A stretch of 64,000 bases of DNA from Moellerella sp963519845. GTDB lineage: Bacteria > Pseudomonadota > Gammaproteobacteria > Enterobacterales > Enterobacteriaceae. A program made the translations under genes and the position numbers. Shown piece by piece: positions 35,493 to 44,367 of the stretch; positions within the stretch are counted from its first letter, which is position 1, and the number at the start of each line of letters is the position of its first letter. Under the pieces are notes generated by a model, which saw only the letters and a program-made list of their open reading frames with translations, was not told the origin of the DNA and made no database searches. The stretch covers positions 157,486 to 221,485 of the forward strand of contig CAUQNX010000004.1 in NCBI GenBank assembly GCA_963519845.1, given 5' to 3'.

Positions 35493-35533
35493 TGAGTTAC
35501 CCTACTATTATTTATATAAAATTCATCTTTAGT

Positions 35534-35561
35534 ATCATAGATCATTTGCTTGTTATTTCAA
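35534..35561 (-). promoter_or_regulatory. Candidate promoter of terY-terX-terY
   Basis: On the minus strand TTGAAA (35561-35556), 16-base spacer, TATGAT (35539-35534), 42 bases from the terY ATG. The sequence AATGATCTATGAT around the -10 resembles, with one base less spacing, the palindrome at the two other ter promoters. Confidence 0.55.
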
Positions 35562-36077
35562 CAATATTTGGAATAGGAACTATCTCCTTCTTGATATGAG
35601 AAGATTAAATTAGCATCTAATTCGATATAAGATGTGAAATATAACATTTCATATAAAAACATTAATTAAATTTACTTAAAGTGTTTCTTAGATTTATTCT
35701 TGAAAGTATTTATCGGTGGGAGAATACATACTCTATTATGCAGTTATATCATAGAAACTAATACAAATTATTCTCCAGTTGCTAATACGGTTATAAATCG
35801 ATATTTCACTCGAACTAATATAGAGCTATTTATCCCTAGACAAAGTAACCAATGTAGTTAGATGCCCTACTGGCGATCACCAAGCGGTAATTTATAATAA
35901 AATGGTTTATTTAATTACTCTATATGTATATAGTTAATTTTTATGGAATAATAATAAATATAAAATATATTAAATAGTATCTTTAAAATGTTAACCAGAT
36001 GTAGACTTTAATAATAAATGAACAACCCCTTCATTCTAAAAATGTATTTATTAGTCTAATTCAATAAATATTACAAT
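35562..36077. other. AT-rich non-coding gap between terY and terW
   Basis: About 500 bases without a convincing gene, very AT-rich. No repeat or transposon remnant recognised. Confidence 0.5.
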
Positions 36078-36110
36078 TAAAAAAGCTGAGTTTATAATAA
36101 AACTCAGCTC
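36078..36110 (-). terminator. Terminator of terW
   Basis: AGCTGAGTTT and AAACTCAGCT arms, six-base loop, followed on the minus strand by a T run. Confidence 0.85.
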
Positions 36111-36167
36111 TTAATAAAGATAATTAAAATATATAGATACAATACATAAATAGAATACGATTAAAAT

Positions 36168-36656
36168 CTAATCTTCACATTTAGGCGCTACTTTTTTAGT
36201 AGGCAGTGATCGGATCATCTCTTCGATACATTTATCCACTAGCATCTCGACCGCATTACTTCGGTTTGTATCACTCAAAAGCGATAACCGATCAATTTTG
36301 CGTAATACAGACATTCTTAAATAGAGTGAAACCGATTTTTTCTTTTCTTTATCCAATATCACTTTACTAACAGCATCCTGATATTTGATCTCTTCATTTG
36401 CGGTAAGGGCTTCACTCATACGATTTAATGTTTTTTTATCAAGAGTGCCCGGCTGTATCAATTGATAAGAGTGTGTCGATTTACTGTACTTAATTTCAGC
36501 TGAATAAGTACCTCTAAGTTCTTTCAATACTCTGCTCAATGTGGGTTCTGAACATTTAAGCAGCGAAATAATTTTGGTTGCAGAAACCTGTTTTCCGGAA
36601 CCCAGTGCGGTTGCCAGAATAAAGACCCTTGCCTGTCGGGTGCTTAATTGCATCAT
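36168..36656 (-). CDS. terW: Ter operon regulator TerW
   Basis: 162 residues. An N-terminal winged-helix-type DNA-binding region (VSATKIISLLKCSEPTLSRVLKEL, about 24-47) and a C-terminal part (VSLYLRMSVLRKIDRL...RSNAVEMLVDKCIEEM) that looks like a ribbon-helix-helix or dimer domain. Matches TerW of known ter clusters, reported as a DNA-binding regulator of the ter genes. Two ATGs are adjacent at the start; the ribosome site is weak. It lies 102 bases after the CitE-like gene on the same strand and has its own terminator. Confidence 0.9.
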   Translation of the reverse strand: MMQLSTRQARVFILATALGSGKQVSATKIISLLKCSEPTLSRVLKELRGTYSAEIKYSKSTHSYQLIQPGTLDKKTLNRMSEALTANEEIKYQDAVSKVILDKEKKKSVSLYLRMSVLRKIDRLSLLSDTNRSNAVEMLVDKCIEEMIRSLPTKKVAPKCED

Positions 36657-36758
36657 TGATTATCACTTACATTTATATTCTATTATTCAACTTACTCATT
36701 ACCTGAAAAGAAAAAGATCGCTAAGCGGATCCACCTATTCCTTCACCAATGGCATTTT

Positions 36759-37715
36759 TTAATTATTCTTTGTTGATGTCAAGAGTCGAACACCCTCTTT
36801 CCCTCGCTCGGCAACAATACCATAAACCTGAGCCCGATCAAGTATACCCGACGCCCAGCGCCTATGAGTCGCAGGTTCGCACATGGCACCCTGAGATTTA
36901 AACACCGCTTGGGTCGAATTCAGTATACGAAGTGCATCAGCATGCTCCGCTTGTGACACCATATATGCCTGTTCAATTTTACTGATCTGTTTAGGATGAA
37001 TTGCCGTTTTTCCCACTAATCCATGGGCGATATCCAGTAGCAGCTCTCTATCGATAACTTCATGATCATCAATATGTTCACAGACTGGCGCTGTCAGTGC
37101 AAAATGGCGAGGCCCAAACACAGCTACCAACATTTTTATCACATAGCCAATAGGCCCATCATATAAGGTTAAATAGCGTGTGCGACGTAAAGAAATAACA
37201 CTCATCAGATCGTTACCGCCAATGCGTAAAGCAATAATACGATCACAACAAGGGTGCGCCAGTAGTGTGTCGGCCAACTGAGTCATTTGAATAACATCAA
37301 ACACCTCTTCGGTCTCAAGCGTCGGCATCATACATAAATGTGTATTGCCCATAATTTCCCACCACTCAGGTAGCGAGGCTTGAGTAAATTTAGGCAGCAC
37401 CAAACCATCGATAGGCGTTAAATCAAAATTCGTGACCATCTGTTGGCCCATTTCAACATGCCTTGGACGTATAAAGATTAATGGCCAATGACTGGTATCA
37501 CCCTGAGCTTTTGCCTGAGCGAGTTCAGCAAGAAGCTGATGTAAATTGTCTAATGCGACGGGAATATCGTTATCACTGACAGCATCTTCTAAACAGATGA
37601 TAAGTGAACGTAATCCACTGATTTTATTGTTAAGAATAGTATCTGCAATATCAGTTCTTGTTGCCGGCATATACAATGTCGCGCCAAGCTTCCAAGGGGA
37701 AAGCCTTTTATTCAT
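36759..37715 (-). CDS. HpcH/HpaI aldolase / citrate lyase beta-like protein (ter biosynthetic arm)
   Basis: 318 residues, CitE-type TIM barrel: PATRTDIADTILN, LIICLEDAVSDNDIP (acidic metal ligand), IFIRPRH, IALRIGGNDLMSVI and GKTAIHPKQISKIEQAY. Last gene of the five-gene divergent ter operon; its ATG overlaps the previous stop (TAATG). In comparative work these genes are proposed to make a nucleoside-like metabolite, with the lyase cleaving or forming a C-C bond; the actual substrate is unknown. Confidence 0.88.
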   Translation of the reverse strand: MNKRLSPWKLGATLYMPATRTDIADTILNNKISGLRSLIICLEDAVSDNDIPVALDNLHQLLAELAQAKAQGDTSHWPLIFIRPRHVEMGQQMVTNFDLTPIDGLVLPKFTQASLPEWWEIMGNTHLCMMPTLETEEVFDVIQMTQLADTLLAHPCCDRIIALRIGGNDLMSVISLRRTRYLTLYDGPIGYVIKMLVAVFGPRHFALTAPVCEHIDDHEVIDRELLLDIAHGLVGKTAIHPKQISKIEQAYMVSQAEHADALRILNSTQAVFKSQGAMCEPATHRRWASGILDRAQVYGIVAERGKEGVRLLTSTKNN

Positions 37716-38794
37716 TAGTGCACCTTTTTAATTATAGTTACAGCACGATATTGACCTATGTCTTCTCCGACTTCTGTAATAACGATATTTTTTTCTTTTG
37801 CTAAATAGACCAGCAAAGCAACATCAGGATCATTGATCGAGCGAACTAATACATGATCAGGCACTCGTCGTAAAACGGCACGCGTCGCTTCCGCAATACC
37901 GGGTTTAATACGATTAATGCTATCAACCTGATATTTTTCGGCTAACGATGTGATAACTTGTTCACTCTTCTCTTTAAGATAGGCCTTTTGCTCTCGATCC
38001 CAATCACTGGCTTCAATGCTGTTTAAATCTAACTTATCCCGACACTCTGCAACTGTATCAACGAGTTGGCGACTGCACTCATATTTTTCAAGATGATGAC
38101 AGATAACACATCCGTGTAGTCCCTCTTCAGCCCAAATTGAGCGTGAAATCAGCCCCGAAACTGGCGCCCCCATAATACCAAATGGGATTAACCAATCATT
38201 ATCACTGGCGGCAAGCCACGAGCGGCCACAAGGATCGGCAAGCACAACCAATTTAGGTTGCTCTGGATATCCAGCGCGATCTTTTAAGCTGCGGATTAAT
38301 TCACCCGTTATAGCGCCTTTTCCTGTCCATCCATCAACAAAAACAATGCCTTCAGTACCGTGACGCTCTTCTATCCATGATAATGCCGTGGTATCTATAC
38401 CTCGGTCGCGAATAATACTGATACCATAATGATGTGACTCTTTACCCATGGCTCTGAGAGTTTGATGAAGCATCACCCCCAAGGGAACGCCTGCACGCAC
38501 CAAACTGGTCAAAATAATTGGTGTATTGTCAAAACGTAGGATCAGAGCTTTCGCCAGTGCCACCACTTCTATTGCTAAACGCTCGGCACCACTCTCTAGC
38601 GCCTTAGCAAATAGATCCAGATGCCAAGAAGTAGGTTCGGGTTCTTGGCTCAACATATCGGAATAGTGACGCGCTCCCGATTGAATAAGTTGCTCTTTTA
38701 GCTCAATGGGGGTCATCTCAATTTCGACTGGTTTCAGTAGAAAATGAACATCATCAGGTAAGTAAGAGCCTGAAAAAGAGGTGTAATCACTCAT
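37715..38794 (-). CDS. StiP-type phosphoribosyltransferase-like protein
   Basis: 359 residues from the ATG at 38794, which has a GGAGAA site; the open frame reaching 38860 overlaps the HAD gene and is not needed. A type I PRTase-like core is visible, with TSLVRAGVPLGVML (about 105-118) and the PRPP-loop-like GIVFVDGWTGKGAITGELI. The C-terminal domain contains GIAEATRAVLRRVPDHVLVRS. Known as PRTase_1/StiP in ter clusters. Starts 4 bases after the HAD gene stop. Confidence 0.85.
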   Translation of the reverse strand: MSDYTSFSGSYLPDDVHFLLKPVEIEMTPIELKEQLIQSGARHYSDMLSQEPEPTSWHLDLFAKALESGAERLAIEVVALAKALILRFDNTPIILTSLVRAGVPLGVMLHQTLRAMGKESHHYGISIIRDRGIDTTALSWIEERHGTEGIVFVDGWTGKGAITGELIRSLKDRAGYPEQPKLVVLADPCGRSWLAASDNDWLIPFGIMGAPVSGLISRSIWAEEGLHGCVICHHLEKYECSRQLVDTVAECRDKLDLNSIEASDWDREQKAYLKEKSEQVITSLAEKYQVDSINRIKPGIAEATRAVLRRVPDHVLVRSINDPDVALLVYLAKEKNIVITEVGEDIGQYRAVTIIKKVH

Positions 38795-38798
38795 GTTA

Positions 38799-39569
38799 TT
38801 ATTCTCCAAAAATCTCTTCAGTGATCCGGTCGGCAAATTGGCTATTTCGCGGCATACCATACCAAGTGCATAACTTCATAAAAAAGTGATCACTCAAACT
38901 ATCGCCGAGACCAATAACAGGGAAAACGCCCCGCTCTTCGCGCAGTTTATTTAATAAGTAAGCGACCGCTAGACCTTTTTCGATCGGCTTTGGTAACCAA
39001 GCGATATTGTTACTGTTACGATGAATATAGAAGCCTTCAGTTGGGAACAGCTGTTCGATTTCATCACCAATCGCGTATAACTCATCGAGTTTGGTACTAT
39101 CACAATGCTTCATCACCAAATAGACAGGCGTATCCTGATATTCATAGTTTATCCGCGCCCATCCATTGATATTTCTTGATGCCATCAACTCAGTGATCGC
39201 ACTTTGCATCTGAATTAGCTTCTCACCATAAGGCTGTAGACTCGCTAATATTTGCGCTTTCCACTGTTCATCGGGTAAACCCTGTTTATTTAAGATCACC
39301 GCCCCATGCGTGGTAACAACCCAAGAACGAAAAGGGATGGTCACTCGACTGATCTCCTCAGTTCCACGTGCGGTCACAGGGATAACGTCAGCATGCTCAA
39401 TCATCCAGTCGACCAGCATCGACTGCTCTTCAGTCATAAAGCTACGCGGCTCCATGCTTCTATCCAGAGCACCGGTGCGAAAGGGCTCTAAATTCAGCTC
39501 ATTCAACATTTTGCGACGGGTTTGAAACAGGGTGTCATCCAAATCAGTAAAAATAACTGGCTTATTCAT
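38799..39569 (-). CDS. HAD-superfamily phosphatase (ter biosynthetic arm)
   Basis: 256 residues from the ATG at 39569, overlapping the preceding stop by 8 bases with GAGG upstream. HAD motif I TDLDDTLFQT, motif II VTARGTEE, motif IV-like GLGDSLSDHFF, and a large cap in between. Resembles sucrose-phosphatase/Cof-type HADs. Predicted to remove a phosphate from an intermediate of the operon's pathway. Confidence 0.88.
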   Translation of the reverse strand: MNKPVIFTDLDDTLFQTRRKMLNELNLEPFRTGALDRSMEPRSFMTEEQSMLVDWMIEHADVIPVTARGTEEISRVTIPFRSWVVTTHGAVILNKQGLPDEQWKAQILASLQPYGEKLIQMQSAITELMASRNINGWARINYEYQDTPVYLVMKHCDSTKLDELYAIGDEIEQLFPTEGFYIHRNSNNIAWLPKPIEKGLAVAYLLNKLREERGVFPVIGLGDSLSDHFFMKLCTWYGMPRNSQFADRITEEIFGE

Positions 39570-40719
39570 AACAAACGACCTCAACAATAGGCGCAACTTT
39601 GCCCAATGCAGTTAATAAAACAGGATCAACACTCTCTTTGGGAGTCTCTACGCATAATAAAATACGATCAAAATGTTGGTGAGCGACGTTGTAGACGTAA
39701 TTGGGAATACCAAGACCATAATTATCAGTAAAAGCAATTGCTGATTTAATCGCGAAACTGGTCGAAATGGGTGAGCGTGTGATTGAGCTATATTTAGCGT
39801 CAGCACCCTGATTTTCCATACGTTCAGCCAGCAAGAAGGGTTCCCAAACAAACTCCCCCGATCCCAGCACTAGCAGCTTCTCACCACTGAAAGTACTTAT
39901 CTGCGCGCCGAGATCGCCAGCGGGTATCGACATACCCAATCTGCCCCAACTCTGTTTGCCAATAATCGGGAAATCACCTGATGCCGTAATATTCACCTCG
40001 GGCATAATAGGTATTGGCGCAGCGGGATCAGCCTGCCAATCCCAGTCACCTTGCACCAGTGAAATCGTTTGAACTGGCAGTGGACATTTTTCGGTAATAG
40101 CTGAGCCACTCCAATCAGTTAATGTCAGAGTAATTACCTGTTTGATTTGAGTCAGGCTCACACCTTCACTTTTATTGGGTTCCACCAGCGCAGCCAGTAG
40201 ATTGATAAAGGTATTGCCTGTCGTTGCCTCATCATCAATCAATACAAGCGTTTTCGCCTGAATAACTCGACGACGTAGCTCTGTATCATCGGGTAGATAG
40301 AGAAGATGGTCTGTGGCATGGCTATGATTTTCTTTAAATTCACAAAGCAGATCACCATCTATCGGGTGACGCGTCGATGTCAAATAAACCGAATCACTAA
40401 AGCGAGATCTAAGTTCATCAAATACGCCTGCGCCGAGTCCAACGGCGGTTTCAGCCATACCAATAAATAATACAGGTCCCTCTAGCTCAGTTGAAAACTG
40501 CTGGGCTAATTGCTGGTAGACAGAACGCATCACACTGGGTGAGACGGGAATATGTCGACCTAGTACTTTGCTGACGAACAGAAATGCGCGTTTAGGATTA
40601 CGCCTTTCAGCAATATCAAATAACTCATCAAGGGGAGTAGTGCCGCCCGTAGGCTGAACGGTTAAAGTACCGCAGCTCAAGGTACGTTGGTAGACAGGAT
40701 AGTCTATCGTTTTTTTCAT
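39562..40719 (-). CDS. Phosphoribosyltransferase with C-terminal TRSP domain
   Basis: 385 residues. Orotate-PRTase-like N-terminal half with the classical PRPP motif TLVLIDDEATTGNTFINLL (about 155-173). The C-terminal half (from about 245) has GRLGMSIPAGDLGAQI and the LLVLGSGEFVWEPFLLAERM pattern of the TRSP domain found in ter clusters. Overlaps the ATP-grasp stop by 4 bases and the HAD start by 8, so expression of the three is tightly coupled. Confidence 0.88.
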   Translation of the reverse strand: MKKTIDYPVYQRTLSCGTLTVQPTGGTTPLDELFDIAERRNPKRAFLFVSKVLGRHIPVSPSVMRSVYQQLAQQFSTELEGPVLFIGMAETAVGLGAGVFDELRSRFSDSVYLTSTRHPIDGDLLCEFKENHSHATDHLLYLPDDTELRRRVIQAKTLVLIDDEATTGNTFINLLAALVEPNKSEGVSLTQIKQVITLTLTDWSGSAITEKCPLPVQTISLVQGDWDWQADPAAPIPIMPEVNITASGDFPIIGKQSWGRLGMSIPAGDLGAQISTFSGEKLLVLGSGEFVWEPFLLAERMENQGADAKYSSITRSPISTSFAIKSAIAFTDNYGLGIPNYVYNVAHQHFDRILLCVETPKESVDPVLLTALGKVAPIVEVVCYE

Positions 40720-41789
40720 TCTGACTTATCCAAACTAATCGAATTTTGAAGAACCGGATCATAACGAATAAAATCGGTGATAGAACGGACAATAACCGAT
40801 TTAAAATGGTTTTTCTCTTCGGCAATAACCTGCTCTTCACTGATTAAACCTAGCTGACGCAAGGCAAAATAACCCGGAAGATTAACACCCGCATGACGAA
40901 TATAACCAATGCCACCTGATGGCCGCATATTGATTTCAAGCAGTACGGGCTTTCCATGCTCGTTATTACGCGTCTGCACATTGACTAAACCATCGGCCTT
41001 CATGACTTGGGCACAGGATTTGGCTAACTCATAGGCTTCGCCCGAGTTTTCAAGATATTGCAGCGCGCCTTCTTTACGGCGAGACACCGCAGAAAGCACT
41101 TTTCCCTTCTCAACTAGCATATCAACCGAGTGCTCTGGGCCTTGGAGATAAGGCATTAACACAAGAGGCTCAAATTTTTCAGTCGCTTCAAGGGCGCTAA
41201 GATAAGATCGTGAATTGACGCGGCGCATTTCAGGATGCGTGAAAGCCGCCATTGGTGATACTGACTCATCAAAGCACCAAAATCCCATGCCATAAATTCC
41301 AGTTACTGGCTTGACGCAGAGCGACTCAACAGAGAATGGGGGATTGGCTAGCAGCGCAGTTAATTCCGCAGCAGAATCAACACGAACAGAAGGGACCACA
41401 GGCAATCCTTCCGCTTCCATAAAGTGCGCAAAAGCCACTTTATCATCGGCAATGGTCAATTTTTCAACACTTGTGGCTCCCGTCGTCAACTTGACGCCCA
41501 ATGATTCAATCTCTTCTCGATGAGATTCAAACCACACACAGTGACGCCCAGTATGAAGAACTTGGATACCTAACTGATTAATAACATCTTTAATAAATGA
41601 AAGTCGTTGCTGTGGCTCTTTAGGTTCAATAAGCGAATAATCGGCCAGCGAAAGAATCTCATTGCGATGATTGCGATGAGAAGTATAAACAGTCACCTTT
41701 TGTCGTTTTACTTGGGAGAACTGCTTAATTTCTTGAATAATGTTGCTCTGGGAAGACAATCCTTCCATAAACCAAATTTTGTGATCCAT
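40716..41789 (-). CDS. ATP-grasp ligase (ter biosynthetic arm)
   Basis: 357 residues from the ATG at 41789 (MDHKIWFMEGLSSQ), chosen because related proteins begin this way by recall; the frame stays open to 41828 but without a better ribosome site. ATP-grasp core: VCVKPVTGIYGMGFW-type loop, LVLMPYLQGPEHSVDMLVEKG, and the metal-binding PVLLEINMRPSGGIGY. Carbamoyl-phosphate-synthase-like. First gene of the divergent operon; likely joins an acid to an amine in the proposed metabolite. Confidence 0.87.
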   Translation of the reverse strand: MDHKIWFMEGLSSQSNIIQEIKQFSQVKRQKVTVYTSHRNHRNEILSLADYSLIEPKEPQQRLSFIKDVINQLGIQVLHTGRHCVWFESHREEIESLGVKLTTGATSVEKLTIADDKVAFAHFMEAEGLPVVPSVRVDSAAELTALLANPPFSVESLCVKPVTGIYGMGFWCFDESVSPMAAFTHPEMRRVNSRSYLSALEATEKFEPLVLMPYLQGPEHSVDMLVEKGKVLSAVSRRKEGALQYLENSGEAYELAKSCAQVMKADGLVNVQTRNNEHGKPVLLEINMRPSGGIGYIRHAGVNLPGYFALRQLGLISEEQVIAEEKNHFKSVIVRSITDFIRYDPVLQNSISLDKSE

Positions 41790-41859
41790 TAATATAAATT
41801 CCAAGCTAAATTGACGGATGATGAGCATGAATATAATGATGCGCTAACTTTAACATGTC

Positions 41860-41874
41860 AATCATACTATGATT
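41860..41874 (-). promoter_or_regulatory. Palindrome at the ATP-grasp operon promoter
   Basis: Perfect 15-base palindrome AATCATACTATGATT, about 71 bases before the ATP-grasp ATG. On the minus strand it reads ATCATAGTATGATT, containing a TATGAT -10-like hexamer. A matching element lies at 42019-42032. Confidence 0.6.
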
Positions 41875-42018
41875 TATTAAAAATCTTTATAAATTATATT
41901 AAATAGTGTTTTAGGATTTATCTTTAATAAAAAAATTAAAATTTAAATTCTTTTTATATCAAACATATATACCTAACTTTACTAATATCACTTAAAATTA
42001 ATATTGCTCAAGAACTCC
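41875..42018. other. AT-rich core of the divergent ter promoter region
   Basis: About 145 bases with very high AT content between the two palindromic elements; no coding potential. Likely bound by nucleoid proteins and the ter regulator. Confidence 0.5.
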
Positions 42019-42032
42019 ATCATGATATGATT
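42019..42032 (+). promoter_or_regulatory. Palindrome at the terZ promoter
   Basis: ATCATGATATGATT, with ATCAT and ATGAT half-sites and a TATGAT -10-like hexamer, 66-79 bases before the terZ ATG. It has the same form (ATCATNNTATGATT in the direction of transcription) as the element on the other side of the divergent region. Confidence 0.6.
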
Positions 42033-42097
42033 TTCTAGTGCATAGGTTTTGGCGTGAAAAACATTGTTGTTTCACTGTACCTTTTGAGGAATTTATT

Positions 42098-42682
42098 ATG
42101 GTTTCATTAAGCAAAAACCAAACTGTTTCACTCAGTAAACAATCATCTAACCTGAGCCAACTACAGTTCGGTTTAGGCTGGGATCCCCTAAAGAAAAAAG
42201 GCTTTTTAGGCGGTCTGTTTGGTGGTGGTAGTTCTATTGACCTTGATGCAAGTTGTGTACTGCTAGACCAATCAGGCAACAAAATCGATGCGATTTGGTT
42301 TAGAAAACTGACTTCTAGCTGTAAATCAGTGGTTCACTCAGGTGATAACTTGACTGGTGAGGGTGATGGCGATGATGAAACCATTCGTGTTGATTTAACC
42401 CGTCTACCTCAAAATGTAGAACATCTGGTCTTTACGGTTAACAGCTTCCGTGGTCAAACTTTTAATGATGTTGAGAATGCATTTTGCCGTGTAGTCGACC
42501 AATCGAACAAAGAGCTCGCCAACTATAAATTAGCGGAGCAAGGTCCCCATACTGGTATCGTTATCGCATCTCTGCATCGTAATAATGGTCAATGGGATTT
42601 TACGGCTCATGGTGAAGCTTGTCGCGGCCGAACTATTGATGAAATGCAATCAGACATTGTCAACATAGCGGTACGCTCATGA
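42098..42682 (+). CDS. terZ: Tellurite resistance TerD-family protein TerZ
   Basis: 194 residues from the ATG at 42098 (MVSLSKNQTVSLSK) with TGAGGA upstream; the frame is open 60 bases further out but without family similarity. The insertion KKKGFLGGLFGGGSSIDLD marks TerZ. Calcium motif NLTGEGDGDDE. First gene of terZABCDE. Overlaps terA by 4 bases. Confidence 0.95.
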   Translation: MVSLSKNQTVSLSKQSSNLSQLQFGLGWDPLKKKGFLGGLFGGGSSIDLDASCVLLDQSGNKIDAIWFRKLTSSCKSVVHSGDNLTGEGDGDDETIRVDLTRLPQNVEHLVFTVNSFRGQTFNDVENAFCRVVDQSNKELANYKLAEQGPHTGIVIASLHRNNGQWDFTAHGEACRGRTIDEMQSDIVNIAVRS

Positions 42683-43857
42683 ATCTGACGCCAGGGGGAA
42701 ATGCCCCCGTTCCCTCACAAACACTGACGATACGTGTTCTGTCAGGAGGCGCTGTCGATGCATCTGCATTTCGACTCTTTGCGACAGGAAAAGTACAAGG
42801 CGATGCTGACATGGTGTTTTACGGTCAGCCAGTTAATGATGATCGCACTGTTAGCTTGATAATGGAAGGGAATCAGTCTGTTTTCAGCGTGAATCTAAAC
42901 AGTCTGCGCCCTGATGTACAAAAGATAGCATTTACTGTGACCTGTGATGGCGCACAGACCATTGCTAATTTACAGCGCTTATCGATTCAAGTTGAATCAA
43001 ATGGTGAAATATTAACCAATGGTTCTGTAGATGTGAATGGGCGTCAAGAAGCGGCATTGATTCTAGGCGAATTGTATCGCCGTGATAATGCGTGGAAATT
43101 TAGATTTATCGCTCAAGGTTTTAATGGCGGACTGAAACCGCTTGCTGAGCACTTTGGTGTTGATATTGCTGACTCACCAAAACCTGTACCTACGCCAGCA
43201 CCAACACCTGCGCCGACACCCGCACCTAGGTCAGCGCCAACTAGTATCAATTTAAGTAAGGTTTCACTCACTAAAGAGAAACCCGCAATCAGCTTAGCTA
43301 AGCGCGATAACTTTGGTGAGATACGTGTCAACCTCAATTGGCATCGTGATAGCGCCCCAACTGGTGGCCTGCGCGGTCTATTTGGTGGAGGCAATAAAGG
43401 TATAGATCTGGATTTAGGTGCATTTGTTGAAACACAAGATGGTAATAAATCCGTGATCCAAGCACTCGGCAATAGCTTTGGCTACTACCATGGTGCGCCC
43501 TATGTTGAATTACAAGGAGACGACCGTACTGGTGATGTCTCTAATGGTGAATGGATCCATATTAATGGGCGTGAATGGAAATCGATCCGTCAAATCCTTA
43601 TTTATGCCTTTATTTATGAAGGTGTGCCAAGTTGGGATAAAACAGACGGTGTCGTCACCATACATGTTCCTGATCAACCGCCGATAGAAACAAGGCTGAC
43701 CGAAGGCCAAAATGGTCGAGGAATGTGTGCTATCGCCCGATTAGTCAATGAACAAGGGACAATCAAGGTTGAGCGTATAAACCAATTTTACAAGGGTCAT
43801 AAAGACATGGATAACGCCCTAAACTGGGGGTTTCGGTGGACTTCTGGATCAAAGTAG
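42679..43857 (+). CDS. terA: TerA, two TerD-like domains joined by a Pro/Ala linker
   Basis: 392 residues. N-terminal TerD-like domain (about 1-155), a linker of PTPA repeats (about 168-190), then a second TerD-like domain from SKVSLTKEKPAISL. The calcium site of the second domain is degenerate (DRTGDVSNGEW in place of the GDGDD motif). It is thought to sit in a membrane-associated complex with TerB, TerC and TerD. Note FGGGNKGIDLDLGAF, a TerZ-like insertion. Confidence 0.94.
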   Translation: MNLTPGGNAPVPSQTLTIRVLSGGAVDASAFRLFATGKVQGDADMVFYGQPVNDDRTVSLIMEGNQSVFSVNLNSLRPDVQKIAFTVTCDGAQTIANLQRLSIQVESNGEILTNGSVDVNGRQEAALILGELYRRDNAWKFRFIAQGFNGGLKPLAEHFGVDIADSPKPVPTPAPTPAPTPAPRSAPTSINLSKVSLTKEKPAISLAKRDNFGEIRVNLNWHRDSAPTGGLRGLFGGGNKGIDLDLGAFVETQDGNKSVIQALGNSFGYYHGAPYVELQGDDRTGDVSNGEWIHINGREWKSIRQILIYAFIYEGVPSWDKTDGVVTIHVPDQPPIETRLTEGQNGRGMCAIARLVNEQGTIKVERINQFYKGHKDMDNALNWGFRWTSGSK

Positions 43858-43882
43858 TCAAAAAGGAAATAAGGAGATTATC

Positions 43883-44338
43883 ATGAGTTTCTTCAATCGC
43901 GTTAAAGATGCATTTAATACCAGCCGAGCTGAATTAACTAAGCAAGTTGGCCGTTACAAAAACAAAAAATTTATGCAAGGTACTGTTGCTGTTTGTGCGC
44001 GTATCGCCATATCCAGTGATGGTGTCAGTTCAGAAGAGAAACAGAAGATGCTCGGTTTTCTCCGTTCATCTGATGAGTTAAAAGTGTTTGAAACTAATGA
44101 AGTCATTGAATTTTTCAATAAACTTCTGACTAGTTTCGAATTTGACTCTGAAATCGGCAAAGGCGAAACGATGAAATATATCCTCGCCCTAAAAGATCAG
44201 CCAGAAGCCGCTCAACTTGCCATTCGCGTGGGTATTGCTGTCGCAAAAAGTGATGGTGATTTTGACAAAGATGAGCAACAAGCAGTCCGTGAGATAGCAA
44301 CTATGTTGGGCTTTGATCCAGCAGACTTTGGTGTTTAA
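43883..44338 (+). CDS. terB: TerB, acidic helical metal-binding protein
   Basis: 151 residues (the E. coli length). All-helical TerB fold: MSFFNRVKDAFNTSRAELT start, two pseudo-symmetric halves with acidic loops SSDGVSSEEK and KSDGDFDKDEQQ that bind divalent metal in the family. It interacts with membrane-bound TerC. An AAGGAGATTATC ribosome region precedes the ATG. Confidence 0.96.
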   Translation: MSFFNRVKDAFNTSRAELTKQVGRYKNKKFMQGTVAVCARIAISSDGVSSEEKQKMLGFLRSSDELKVFETNEVIEFFNKLLTSFEFDSEIGKGETMKYILALKDQPEAAQLAIRVGIAVAKSDGDFDKDEQQAVREIATMLGFDPADFGV

Positions 44339-44367
44339 TAATTTAGTTATTTTTAGAAAGGTTATTT

